A stretch of 64,000 nt of DNA from a bacterium. Lineage in GTDB: Bacteria; Joyebacterota; Joyebacteria; Joyebacterales; Joyebacteraceae. Positions 26,879-35,777 of the stretch are shown here, piece after piece (position 1 is the first letter of the stretch; every line of letters begins with the position of its first letter). The translations under genes were made by a program, and so were the position numbers. The notes under the pieces were generated by a model. It did not search any database. It had not been told where the DNA came from and saw nothing but the letters and a program-made list of their open reading frames with translations. The stretch lies in NCBI GenBank assembly GCA_025774935.1, contig JALGZK010000009.1:30401-94400 (forward strand). The letters are read 5' to 3'.

Positions 26879-26909
26879 AAGAAACCCGCCCCTCAGGGAC
26901 GGGTTTCTT
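26879..26909. terminator. Terminator between AhpD-like and convergent gene
   Basis: AAGAAACCCG at 26879-26888 pairs with CGGGTTTCTT at 26900-26909. The T-rich 3' arm suits + strand termination and the A-rich 5' arm also serves the minus strand. Confidence 0.8.
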
Positions 26910-26964
26910 GTTACGCACTGGCACGTCAGGGCGGCGAGGACGGGGCGCTCGATCCCTGCGACGA

Positions 26965-27699
26965 TCACCTATAGAGCGCCTTGATCGTTCCCCAGGTGGT
27001 CCCCTCGACGATCGATGCGCTCCAGCACACCTGGAGCGTCGCGTCCCTTCCTGTTGTCGTCCCTACCTGGTCTTGCAGGACACTCCCCAACGCACCCACG
27101 AACTCGATCTGGTACGACAGGTCGAAGAAGCTGTCGACCTGGAAGTCGGTTCCTGGTCCCCCCAGGCGCGTGAGAGTGGTCGTTCCGGACGCCGGGAGGC
27201 TGAGGTCGGAGCCCGTACGGAACTGGAGCAGATCGAAGTCAGGGTCGTTGAGTATCTCTCCCTCAAGCTCCACGAGCTCACCCGCGTACGGCTGCACGGC
27301 ATCGTTCAGGACCCGCGGCCCCCACTCTGCGACACCGGACACCGGCATGTGGAGCATGCGACTGAATCCACCCAGGTTACCGGTCCCGGACATCTCCAGC
27401 AGGAGCATCGCGTCGAAGGTCGACTGCGTCCCGCCGAGTCCGCCTCCGATGATCTCGAGCACGTTGCCCACATCGAACAGAGTCGCGTCGATCTCGATCG
27501 TGGCGTTGGTGAGCCCGTTCACGATCTCCAGATCGCCTCGGTACCCGTCGAGGCAGTTCGGCGGCATCGTCACCGTCCCGGCGCCGTTATCAGGAAGCTG
27601 GCACGGGCAAGGCTCCTGTGCGACCGCTGAGTCGATGGCCCCCGCGAAGGCCACGACGGCCATGGCAGCGGTCGTTGCGAGTCTGGCAGCTGTTCTCAT
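26965..27699 (-). CDS. Secreted hypothetical protein with WG-IK-YR tail
   Basis: 244 residues. Signal peptide about 1-27 (ending 'IDSAVAQEP'). A 'PCPCQLP' cysteine pair follows. The body is beta-rich and repetitive in character ('YRGDLEIVNGLTNATIEIDATLFDVG', 'GELVELEGEILNDPDFDLLQFRTG'), without recognisable catalytic residues. It ends 'SIVEGTTWGTIKALYR', the clearest example of the shared exoprotein tail. Start ATG with AAGGAGG 7 bases upstream. Function unknown; a surface or released structural protein is possible. Confidence 0.8.
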   Translation of the reverse strand: MRTAARLATTAAMAVVAFAGAIDSAVAQEPCPCQLPDNGAGTVTMPPNCLDGYRGDLEIVNGLTNATIEIDATLFDVGNVLEIIGGGLGGTQSTFDAMLLLEMSGTGNLGGFSRMLHMPVSGVAEWGPRVLNDAVQPYAGELVELEGEILNDPDFDLLQFRTGSDLSLPASGTTTLTRLGGPGTDFQVDSFFDLSYQIEFVGALGSVLQDQVGTTTGRDATLQVCWSASIVEGTTWGTIKALYR

Positions 27700-28394
27700 T
27701 GCGCTCCTCCTTGCTGTTCGCGCTCACCGAGATAGTCTCTGGCCAGCCCCGGGCTGCCGCTCTGGTGGTCAAGGCCTGCCCCGACCGGGACCAGGCACGC
27801 GGCCATGTACTTCCTACGTATGCTACGTGGATATCACCTTCTGATGAACGACGACGACAACGGGTTCTTCCTCAGTCTGGCCTCTCGTGGAAAGAGAACG
27901 AGCTTGACGCCGCCCCCGCTTCCCTGCATACTCGCAACTGGCGCGCACCCGCGCGTCACCCATCACGGTCGTCAGTCTGTTCAGGTCACCGACTCTGAAC
28001 GAGGATCGTGCGAGAGCTCCCGTGTCCGACTGACGTCCGCCGGGGCCGTCCACCTCATCTCTGCTCCGGTTTGCCTTCCCTATCCACATAGGCTTCGAAG
28101 GGCCAGGCAGCAGTCCGTCGAACGACGGGATTGCCCACCTTCGGGCAGGATTACAGACGTCCTCGGGCCCGCCCCAAGGGTCTTTAGGGCCATTCGGAAC
28201 GGTTGGCTGGGCGAGGCATCTATAGAGGAGAAGGACGAGCCAGGGACGCCGGCCGATCTTGACACCCTCGGTCGAGGCGATTCGCGATACTGCGCGTCAT
28301 CCAGCCCCAGCGAGTTCGACGGCACGTGTGAGTCGCCAACCTGCCCAGCAACCGTATTCACTCAGGACCGCTCGTTCACATCGAGGCCAAGTGA
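27700..28394 (+). other. Non-coding gap before the kinase cluster
   Basis: No gene supported. An isolated TTGACA at 28259 has no -10 at proper spacing. The last 21 bases before the kinase start recur before the third kinase. Confidence 0.5.
28374..28394 (+). repeat. Conserved leader immediately upstream of kinase 1 (copy 1)
   Basis: These 21 bases match 33010-33030 at 19 positions (GTTCACATCGAGG core). They touch the start codon in both genes and contain the only ribosome-binding-like purines, so they were duplicated with the gene or are under selection. Confidence 0.7.
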
Positions 28395-31034
28395 ATGGAG
28401 AAGAGACTCCTCCACTACGAGATCCTCCACCGCATCGGGAAGGGCGGGATGGGGGACGTCTACGCTGCCGAGGACACCAAGCTCGGGCGCACGGTCGCGT
28501 TGAAGATCCTACCTCCGGAGATGGCTGCGGACCCCGAACGGCGCGCGCGCTTCGAGCGCGAGGCGAGGGCGGTCGCGGCTCTCAACCACCCGAACATCGT
28601 GACGATCCACTCGGTCGAGGAAGCGGACGGCGTGCACTTCATCACGATGGAGCTGGTTGAAGGCAAGACCCTCTCGGAGTTGATCCCGAAGGGCGGCTCC
28701 GAACTGGCGCAGTTCCTCGATCGGGCCGTCGCCTTGACCGACGCCGTCAGCGCAGCCCACAAGAGGGGAATCACGCACCGGGACCTGAAGCCGGACAACG
28801 TCATGCTGAGCGACGACGGCCGCGTCAAGGTGCTGGACTTCGGACTGGCGAAACTAAGGGGGGCGGCCACGGACGATGCCGCCGCGACGCGGCTTGCAGG
28901 CCACGAGCAGACAGCAGAGGGCAAGATTCTCGGAACGGTGGCCTACATGTCACCGGAGCAGGCTGAGGGGAAGGCGGTCGACCCACGGTCCGACGTCTTC
29001 TCGCTCGGGATCATCCTCTACGAAATGGCCACAGGACAACGCCCGTTCAAGGGCGACACTCCCATATCGACAGTCTCATCTATTCTCAGGGACACGCCCA
29101 CCGCCGTAACTGAGCTCAAGGCGTCCCTGCCGCGACATCTCGGCAGGATCGTGAAGCGGTGTCTGGCCAAGGACCCCGACCGCCGATACCAGACCGCCGT
29201 TGATCTGAGGAATGACCTAGAGGGATTAAAGGAGGAGATCGAGTCCGGCGAGATCCTGCTCGAGAGGCCTGGGGCGTCTGTCGGCGCGGGCGGATTCCGG
29301 GGACGACGTCTCGTCCTTGGAATCGCGGTGCTCGCGGTGGCCGTCGTCGGTGTGAGCTACGGGGTCTACGGGCTCGTAGGCCTCGGCGCGGGGGAACCCG
29401 GCACGACCGCTCCCTTCCAGCAGATGGAGATGACGCGGCTGACGAGCAAGCAGGGAGGTCCCTGGAACCCGGCCGTCTCCCCCGATGGCAAGTATGTGGT
29501 CTACGTGCAGGACGATGGAGGAAGAGACAGCCTGTGGCTCCTGCAGACGGGCACGGCGCGCAGCGTCCAGATCGTCCCCACCTCCGGCGCCGGTATCTGG
29601 GGTCCGAGCTTCTCTCCCGACGGAGATCTCATCTACTACGTCAGCCGGGTGGGCGACGCGGACCCCGGCACGCTGTATCGCGTGCCCGTGCTGGGCGGCC
29701 CCTCCACACGGGTTCTCGAGGACGTGGATGGGAGGATCTCGTTCTCGCCGGACGGGAGCCAGTTCGTCTTCCTGCGCACCGAGGGAGTCCAGAGATACAT
29801 GCTGGTGGTGGCGGATGCGGACGGCAGAAACGAGCACGTGATAGCGAGCCGCACCAGTCCGGATGAGTATCATCGGGCTCCGGCCTGGTCTCCGGACGGC
29901 AGTGTCGTCGCCGTGGCAGCCCTTACGCGCGCCGACGGTGACGAGTACAGCCTCGTCGTGGTGCCTTCCGAAGGTGGAACCGAGCGGACGATCTCCTCGA
30001 GGACCTGGGGACATATTGACAATCCGGCGTGGCTTCCCGACGGAAGCGGACTCGTCGTCACCGAGTCATTTCAGCTGTGGGAGCAGCCATATCCGGAAGG
30101 GACAGCGCGGAGGATCACCAACGATCTGAACTCCTACAGCGCTGTCAGCCTGGCGGCCGATGGCCAGTCGCTGGTCACTCAGGTGATGGAGAGGCAACAG
30201 ACGCTGTGGGTCACGTCCGTCGGGGAGTCCGGCGAGCCGCAGCAGATTACGTCCGGGGACCTGAGGGTCCACAGCAGGGGGGTCTCCTGGACCCGCGACG
30301 GCAGGATCGTCTACGGGGTCCGGTCCGGGCAGTCCGTCGATCTGTGGATCACGGGAGTGGGCGGGGGGAAAGCGACGCAGCTCACGTTTGGCGGTGCGGA
30401 CACGCATCCCTCGGTCTCCTCCGACGGCCGGTATGTCGTCTTCAACAGCCGCCCCCCATCTGAGAGACACATCTGGAGGATCGGTCTCGATGGAGGAGAC
30501 CCGGTTCAGCTGACCTTCGGTGAGGGCGAACGCCTACCGCAGTGTCATCCCGAAGGACGCTGGGTGCTCTACCTCGGCGACACTCCCGATGGAGACGCGC
30601 TCTACAGGGTGCCGATCGAGGGGGGAGAGCCCGAACTGCTCAGCGAGATGATCCTGGCGAGAACGTCCCCGGCCATCTCTCCCGACGGGGAGATGGTAGC
30701 CGTTCAGGTCGGCGACGAGAGCACGGATGAGACGTTGACGGGGATCCTCCGAATCGAAGGAGGGGAACCGGTACGAACGCTCGGTCTCGATACCAGCGCA
30801 TATCGATCGTCTCTTCGATGGTCCCCTGATGGTGATGCCCTTGATTATGTCGATGTCAAAGGGGGAGTCGGCAACATCTGGTCTCGGCCTCTCGACGGCG
30901 GCCCACCCCGGCAGCTGACGCACTTCGAGGACAAGTACATAGACGACTTCGCGTGGGCGCCGGACGGGAAGACCGTCGCTGCGATAAGGCGGAACCACAC
31001 TTGGTCAGTGGTCCTCCTGAAGAACTTCCGGTGA
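28395..31034 (+). CDS. Transmembrane Ser/Thr protein kinase with C-terminal TolB/PD40-like propeller
   Basis: 879 residues. Hanks-type kinase domain about 8-275: 'IGKGGMGDVYAA' loop, Lys37 in 'VALKILP', 'HRDLKPDNVML', 'DFGLAKL', 'GTVAYMSPEQAEGKAVDPRSDVFSLG'-type activation and APE regions (landmarks only). One membrane segment follows near 302-327 ('LVLGIAVLAVAVVGVSYGVYG'). The remaining 540 residues are repeats of 'SPDG..I.YVS' type ('AVSPDGKYVVYVQDD', 'SFSPDGDLIYYVS', 'AWSPDGSVVAVAAL'), a TolB-like propeller that should lie outside the inner membrane and could act as the sensor. Its leader and kinase domain closely match the gene at 33031. Confidence 0.93.
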   Translation: MEKRLLHYEILHRIGKGGMGDVYAAEDTKLGRTVALKILPPEMAADPERRARFEREARAVAALNHPNIVTIHSVEEADGVHFITMELVEGKTLSELIPKGGSELAQFLDRAVALTDAVSAAHKRGITHRDLKPDNVMLSDDGRVKVLDFGLAKLRGAATDDAAATRLAGHEQTAEGKILGTVAYMSPEQAEGKAVDPRSDVFSLGIILYEMATGQRPFKGDTPISTVSSILRDTPTAVTELKASLPRHLGRIVKRCLAKDPDRRYQTAVDLRNDLEGLKEEIESGEILLERPGASVGAGGFRGRRLVLGIAVLAVAVVGVSYGVYGLVGLGAGEPGTTAPFQQMEMTRLTSKQGGPWNPAVSPDGKYVVYVQDDGGRDSLWLLQTGTARSVQIVPTSGAGIWGPSFSPDGDLIYYVSRVGDADPGTLYRVPVLGGPSTRVLEDVDGRISFSPDGSQFVFLRTEGVQRYMLVVADADGRNEHVIASRTSPDEYHRAPAWSPDGSVVAVAALTRADGDEYSLVVVPSEGGTERTISSRTWGHIDNPAWLPDGSGLVVTESFQLWEQPYPEGTARRITNDLNSYSAVSLAADGQSLVTQVMERQQTLWVTSVGESGEPQQITSGDLRVHSRGVSWTRDGRIVYGVRSGQSVDLWITGVGGGKATQLTFGGADTHPSVSSDGRYVVFNSRPPSERHIWRIGLDGGDPVQLTFGEGERLPQCHPEGRWVLYLGDTPDGDALYRVPIEGGEPELLSEMILARTSPAISPDGEMVAVQVGDESTDETLTGILRIEGGEPVRTLGLDTSAYRSSLRWSPDGDALDYVDVKGGVGNIWSRPLDGGPPRQLTHFEDKYIDDFAWAPDGKTVAAIRRNHTWSVVLLKNFR

Positions 31035-31173
31035 CATCGGCGTCGGTGATGTCCGGCGTCATCTCCGCTTCCGCCTGAGGCGTACGCGTCCGAAACCTGG
31101 CAGACGAGGGCTGTTTCGGATAGAATCACGAATGCCATTCGCGAGCCGGATCGATCCGAAGGAGCGACCGCCC

Positions 31174-32958
31174 ATGATCTGCAGGACCCTCGCCCACTAC
31201 GAGATCATCGAGAAGATCGGCGCCGGCGGCATGGGCGAGGTGTACCGCGCCCGTGATCAGCAGCTGGATCGTGATGTGGCCCTCAAGCTCCTTCCCGAGG
31301 CCTGGTCCAGCGATTCCAGTCGCCTGAGTCGTTTCGAGCGTGAAGCCAAGGTGCTCGCCTCCCTCAATCATCCCCACATCGCGGCCGTGTACGGATTCCA
31401 CACAGAGAACCATGTGCACTTCATTGCGATGGAGTTGCTGGAAGGCGAGACCCTCGCGTCAAGCATCGTCGAGGGAGGGCTCTCCCTCGACCGGTTACTT
31501 GAGATCGGGATTCCGCTCGCCGACGCGATTGCGTTCGCCCACGACAAGGGCGTGATTCATCGCGATCTCAAACCCTCAAACGTCATGTTGGACGCGTCCG
31601 GCAGAATCCGCGTACTCGACTTCGGCGTGGCCGGCCTGAGACAGGTGGAGTCGGACATCGATGCTGACGCGACCCTCGACGCACTGACCGGGGTGGGTGA
31701 GGTCGTGGGGACCGTCGCCTACATGCCGCCCGAGCAGTTGGAAGGGCGCATTGTGGATGCGCGCGCAGACGTGTTCTCGATCGGCGTGGTGCTCTACGAG
31801 CTGGCAACCGGCAAGAGACCCTTCCGCGCCGACAGCACCGCCGGCCTCATCTCGACCATACTCCGCGGCGACTTCGCCCCACTGACCGAGGTCCGCCCGG
31901 ATCTCCCCGCGGATCTGGCCCGCGTGGTTCGACGCTGTCTGGAGAAGAAGGCCGAGAGACGAATGCAGACGGCGGCGGACGTTCGCAACGAGCTTGAGGA
32001 TCTCCAAGCGGGGATGTACACGGACGAGCCATCGCGGTCAGTCCGCATTTCGGTGAATTCCCAGTCGCCTGCTGAGCACCGCATGGTGATCACGACCGAG
32101 CATGTGCGGCAGTTGTCCACACAGATCCCGCGCATGATCGGCGACTCGATGACATATCTTGACAACGAGCGCAACTCTGATGTGCTGGTCTTCTTCCTGC
32201 ACGGTATCGGTGGCGACCAGGATCAATTCGGAGAGATCCTCCGGCAGACGCCGTTCCGGGCCGTCGCCCCTTCCCTCTACGGTTTCGGGCAGGAGGCCCG
32301 CGTGAGGCCTCCGCTCCACTTCACCGATCACAACCTGCTTGTAGCGATCCTGTTGAAAGAAGTGGGTCGGCGAGTCCGGCCGCGGATCCAGGTGCTGGTG
32401 GGTCACTCGTCCGGCGCGGATCAGATGCTCCGGATCGTTGCGTCGGAGGAGGGCGAACGAGTCCGTCCCGACGGTCTCATCCTGGGGGGTCTGCAGGTCA
32501 GACCGGGCGCCGGGTTCGTGAGCGGCCCGCTCTCCAGATTGACGGACGATCCGACTGACATCCTGAATGTGGCCCGGGCGGTGGCGGCGGCTGCAGAAGA
32601 CCTGGACACCTGGCTCCACCTTCACGACTACCTGGTCCGTGCGCTCGGCAAGTTTGGCAAGGACACGGACGCACTGCGGACGTTCGCCCAGGAGCTCATC
32701 GCCGTCTACGGCGATGATGAGTTCTTTGAGCTCTTCCGGACAGTAACGGAGCGTGTGCAGCACGTTCGGTGCGTATTCAGCTCAGATGAGCGCGAGGATG
32801 TCGACTATGTTCTGGAGCGGCATATCGGCGACAATGTACTCGGAGACCGCTACTCCGAAGAGATGATCGTGATGGAGTCGGTAGGACACGTGCAGCTAAG
32901 AAGCGCTTCGATTCTCCTTCCCTATGTCGAGGAGATCGTGCAGAGCACGCGGGGGTAA
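31174..32958 (+). CDS. Cytoplasmic Ser/Thr protein kinase fused to an alpha/beta hydrolase
   Basis: 594 residues. Kinase domain about 8-275: 'IGAGGMGEVYRA', Lys38 in 'VALKLLP', 'HRDLKPSNVML', 'DFGVAGL' and 'GTVAYMPPEQLEG'. Where the neighbouring kinases have a membrane segment and propeller, this one has an alpha/beta-hydrolase domain (about 335-590): oxyanion motif 'VFFLHGIGGDQDQF', nucleophile elbow 'GHSSGADQ' (Ser412) and late His572 in 'VGHVQL'. No membrane segment is visible. The ATG at 31174 has AAGGAG 9 bases upstream; an upstream in-frame ATG (31132) lacks one. The hydrolase may be the output or the substrate of the kinase; that is inference. Confidence 0.88.
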   Translation: MICRTLAHYEIIEKIGAGGMGEVYRARDQQLDRDVALKLLPEAWSSDSSRLSRFEREAKVLASLNHPHIAAVYGFHTENHVHFIAMELLEGETLASSIVEGGLSLDRLLEIGIPLADAIAFAHDKGVIHRDLKPSNVMLDASGRIRVLDFGVAGLRQVESDIDADATLDALTGVGEVVGTVAYMPPEQLEGRIVDARADVFSIGVVLYELATGKRPFRADSTAGLISTILRGDFAPLTEVRPDLPADLARVVRRCLEKKAERRMQTAADVRNELEDLQAGMYTDEPSRSVRISVNSQSPAEHRMVITTEHVRQLSTQIPRMIGDSMTYLDNERNSDVLVFFLHGIGGDQDQFGEILRQTPFRAVAPSLYGFGQEARVRPPLHFTDHNLLVAILLKEVGRRVRPRIQVLVGHSSGADQMLRIVASEEGERVRPDGLILGGLQVRPGAGFVSGPLSRLTDDPTDILNVARAVAAAAEDLDTWLHLHDYLVRALGKFGKDTDALRTFAQELIAVYGDDEFFELFRTVTERVQHVRCVFSSDEREDVDYVLERHIGDNVLGDRYSEEMIVMESVGHVQLRSASILLPYVEEIVQSTRG

Positions 32959-33009
32959 GACCGGGGGCAGTGGAGCTGTCTCCAGTGCGAGACCGGATTC
33001 ATAGCACCC

Positions 33010-33030
33010 GTTCACATCGAGGCTAAGCGA
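33010..33030 (+). repeat. Conserved leader immediately upstream of kinase 3 (copy 2)
   Basis: Partner of 28374-28394, with 19 of 21 positions identical, both ending at the ATG. Confidence 0.7.
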
Positions 33031-35721
33031 ATGAAGAAGAAGCTGCTTCACTACGAGATCCTCCACCGCATCGGGAAGGGCGGAATGGGCGAGGTCTACA
33101 GTGCCCGAGACACGAAGCTCGGACGCGAGGTCGCGTTGAAGGTCCTGCCTTCGGAGATGGCTGCCGACCCGGAGCGACGACAGCGCTTCGAACGGGAGGC
33201 CAAGGCTGTGGCCAGCCTCCAGCACCCCCACATCGTGACGATCCACTCGATCGAGGAGGCCGAAGGCACGCACTTCCTCACGATGGAGATAGTGCGGGGC
33301 AAGACGCTTCACGAGGTCATCCCAAAGGACGGCGTGACGCTCGACCAGCTCTTCGAGATCGGCATTCCCCTGGCGGATGCCGTGCATGCCGCCCACGAAC
33401 AAGGCGTCATCCATCGTGATCTCAAACCCGGCAATGTGATGATCGACGACGCCGGTCACCTCAAGGTCCTCGACTTCGGCCTCTCGAAACTGCTCACGGT
33501 CGCAGAAGACGGCGCCGACGCGGAGACCATGGCCGCCCAGGACTCCACACAGGATGGGCGCGTTCTCGGGACGGTGGCGTACATGTCACCCGAGCAGGCC
33601 GAGGGCAAGGAGCTCGACCGCCGATCGGACATCTTCTCCCTTGGCATCCTGCTTTACGAGGCGGCCACCGGGAAGCGTCCGTTCACCGGCGACACACCGA
33701 TCTCCACGATGTCCGCGATACTCCGGGAGACACCACCGTCGGTCACGTCGCTCAAGCCGTTGCCCCGACATCTCGGACGGATCATCCAGCGTTGCCTAGA
33801 GAAGAACCCGGACAAGCGCTTCCAGACGGCGCGCGACGTCGGCAACGCGCTGGAGGGTCTGCAGAAAGAGGTGGACTCGGGGGAGGTGGAGCCTGCGTCC
33901 GGCGTGTCGGGGAGCGCGATGACACCAGCGGCACGACCCGGTCTCGGCCGCCGCAAGCTCGTGTGGCTCGTACCCGCCGCAGTGGCAGTCGTCGCCGCGA
34001 TTGCGCTCTATGTGACGGTGTCGAACCGCACCTCCGGGGCGCCCGGAGGTGCGACCGGCACAAGCATCCGCCCGCTGACCGGCACGGTGGGCATGGCGGG
34101 TGACGCCAATTGGTCGCCGGACGGGAACTTCTTTGCGTACTCTCATTCGGCGAATGGCCCGGCAGACATCTTCATCCGGGCGACCGCCGGAGGCGATCCG
34201 GTGCGTCTCGTGGAGAGCCCTTACGATGACGAGAGCCCGGTGTGGTCCCCCGACAATCGCTGGATTGCCTTTCTTTCAGGTCAGGAGAATGGGCGGGGAG
34301 CGCTGTATCTGGTCCCCCCGCTGGGCGGTGCGATCCGCCGCCTCACCGGCGTCGGCTTTGAGCGGCTGGACAACATGGGCGGCTGGGTCAGACCTCTGGG
34401 GCCTTCAGCGTGGTCGCCGGATGGCGAGCGGCTCGTGTTCGCCCGGATGCACGACGGACTGAGCTCGTTGTGGACGATCGACCTCGCCACCGGCCGGGAG
34501 ACTCGGCTTACCCAACGGGTTGACGCCAGCGACGGAGGCGCCTCCTGGTCGCCGGACGGGCGGCAGATAGCGTTCTTCCGCATGACCGGGGAAGGGCGGT
34601 CGCTGTGGACTGTTCCCGCCGACGGCGGCGAGGAACGGAGGATTCTCCCTGGAGACGACTTCTGGTTCATGACGACCGACTGGTCCCCCGACAGTCGGAG
34701 CATCGTGTTCCTGTCTCCCACGGGGGACCATGGCGTCAACCTCTTGTCGGTCGACGTCGACTCGGGAGCCCTTCGCCGGCTGACATCGGGGACATCCAGT
34801 TTCACGGCTGCGTGCGTTGGACGCGACGGACGCATCCTGGTCAACGACTTCAGACACCAGACCGATCTGTATCTCCAGCAGATCGACAGCGGGGATGCAC
34901 GGCGACTGACATTCAACACGGGGACGAACTTCTGTGCGCGCGTTGCTCCTCAGGGAGATCGCGTCGCGTATCACTCGGACCGCACCGGGAACAACGACAT
35001 ATGGGTCCTCGACCTCGAATCCGGCAGAGAACTCCAGGTCACGGACCGTGAGGGCTACGATAGCTACCCGTGCTGGTCACCGGACGGGAAGACGATCATC
35101 TTCAGTGCGGGGTATCCCAGCAGCTCCGTGTTGTCGGCGGTGGACGCGGTCGGAGGTGCGCTCCGACCACTCTTCGACGGCGAAGACACAGGGCTGCCCC
35201 GGTGGAGCCCCGACGGGAGCACGATTGGCGTCCTCTCGCTATCGGGCGGAGCAAGTTCGCTGTGGCTGCTTGACCCGGACGGGAGTCGTCCGCGCATGGT
35301 GATGGAAGGAGTAAGCGACTTCGGGTGGTATCGCGACAGCAGGCGCGTGATCTACACGCCGGCTGCGGAACAGGCCACGCAGATCCGGGCCTTCGATCTG
35401 GAGACCGGGCAGGACGCGCTGGTTCTTGACGAGCCGCACATCGAGCTGGCCGTGGCCGACGACGGGAGCGCGCTCACCTACTGCTCCGCTACCAGCCACT
35501 ACAACATGAACCTGCACCTGCTGCGGCTTGAGCCGGGCGAAGACGGGCTGCCGCGAGCGGTCGGCGAGCCGATCGCCCTCACCGCGGGCGACGGTGAGTG
35601 GCACGTCCACAACGGCGGGTTCACGCCCGACGGTGAGAGCGTGGTCTACACTCGAGACACCGACACCGGGAACATCTACCTGGTCGAAGGGGCATTCGCG
35701 GGGGTTGAGACTGCCCGCTGA
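33031..35721 (+). CDS. Transmembrane Ser/Thr protein kinase with C-terminal TolB/PD40-like propeller
   Basis: 896 residues, paralogue of the gene at 28395. Kinase domain about 8-275: 'IGKGGMGEVYSA', Lys37, 'HRDLKPGNVMI', 'DFGLSKL' and 'GTVAYMSPEQAEGKELDRRS' regions. Membrane segment near 309-331 ('LVWLVPAAVAVVAAIALYVTV'). The outer part has many 'WSPDG' blades ('NWSPDGNFFAYSHS', 'AWSPDGERLVFARM', 'CWSPDGKTIIFSAG', 'RWSPDGSTIGVLSL'). These propellers resemble TolB and WD40-like PD40 repeats and could bind a ligand or peptidoglycan-linked protein. The gene ends 56 bases before a convergent exoprotein gene. Confidence 0.93.
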   Translation: MKKKLLHYEILHRIGKGGMGEVYSARDTKLGREVALKVLPSEMAADPERRQRFEREAKAVASLQHPHIVTIHSIEEAEGTHFLTMEIVRGKTLHEVIPKDGVTLDQLFEIGIPLADAVHAAHEQGVIHRDLKPGNVMIDDAGHLKVLDFGLSKLLTVAEDGADAETMAAQDSTQDGRVLGTVAYMSPEQAEGKELDRRSDIFSLGILLYEAATGKRPFTGDTPISTMSAILRETPPSVTSLKPLPRHLGRIIQRCLEKNPDKRFQTARDVGNALEGLQKEVDSGEVEPASGVSGSAMTPAARPGLGRRKLVWLVPAAVAVVAAIALYVTVSNRTSGAPGGATGTSIRPLTGTVGMAGDANWSPDGNFFAYSHSANGPADIFIRATAGGDPVRLVESPYDDESPVWSPDNRWIAFLSGQENGRGALYLVPPLGGAIRRLTGVGFERLDNMGGWVRPLGPSAWSPDGERLVFARMHDGLSSLWTIDLATGRETRLTQRVDASDGGASWSPDGRQIAFFRMTGEGRSLWTVPADGGEERRILPGDDFWFMTTDWSPDSRSIVFLSPTGDHGVNLLSVDVDSGALRRLTSGTSSFTAACVGRDGRILVNDFRHQTDLYLQQIDSGDARRLTFNTGTNFCARVAPQGDRVAYHSDRTGNNDIWVLDLESGRELQVTDREGYDSYPCWSPDGKTIIFSAGYPSSSVLSAVDAVGGALRPLFDGEDTGLPRWSPDGSTIGVLSLSGGASSLWLLDPDGSRPRMVMEGVSDFGWYRDSRRVIYTPAAEQATQIRAFDLETGQDALVLDEPHIELAVADDGSALTYCSATSHYNMNLHLLRLEPGEDGLPRAVGEPIALTAGDGEWHVHNGGFTPDGESVVYTRDTDTGNIYLVEGAFAGVETAR

Positions 35722-35777
35722 TTCGTTCTCCGCGGGCAGCCCTGAGAAGCTCTGACCGTCCAGAGCACATCGCGCTC

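Noticed and set aside
28241..28250. CAGGGACGCC as a further tRNA-Glu remnant
   Set aside because: Only ten bases match and no T-arm-like sequence or hairpin accompanies it; this is expected by chance in GC-rich DNA.
28259..28291. TTGACA at 28259 with GATACT as promoter of kinase 1
   Set aside because: The spacer would be 21 bases, outside the workable range.
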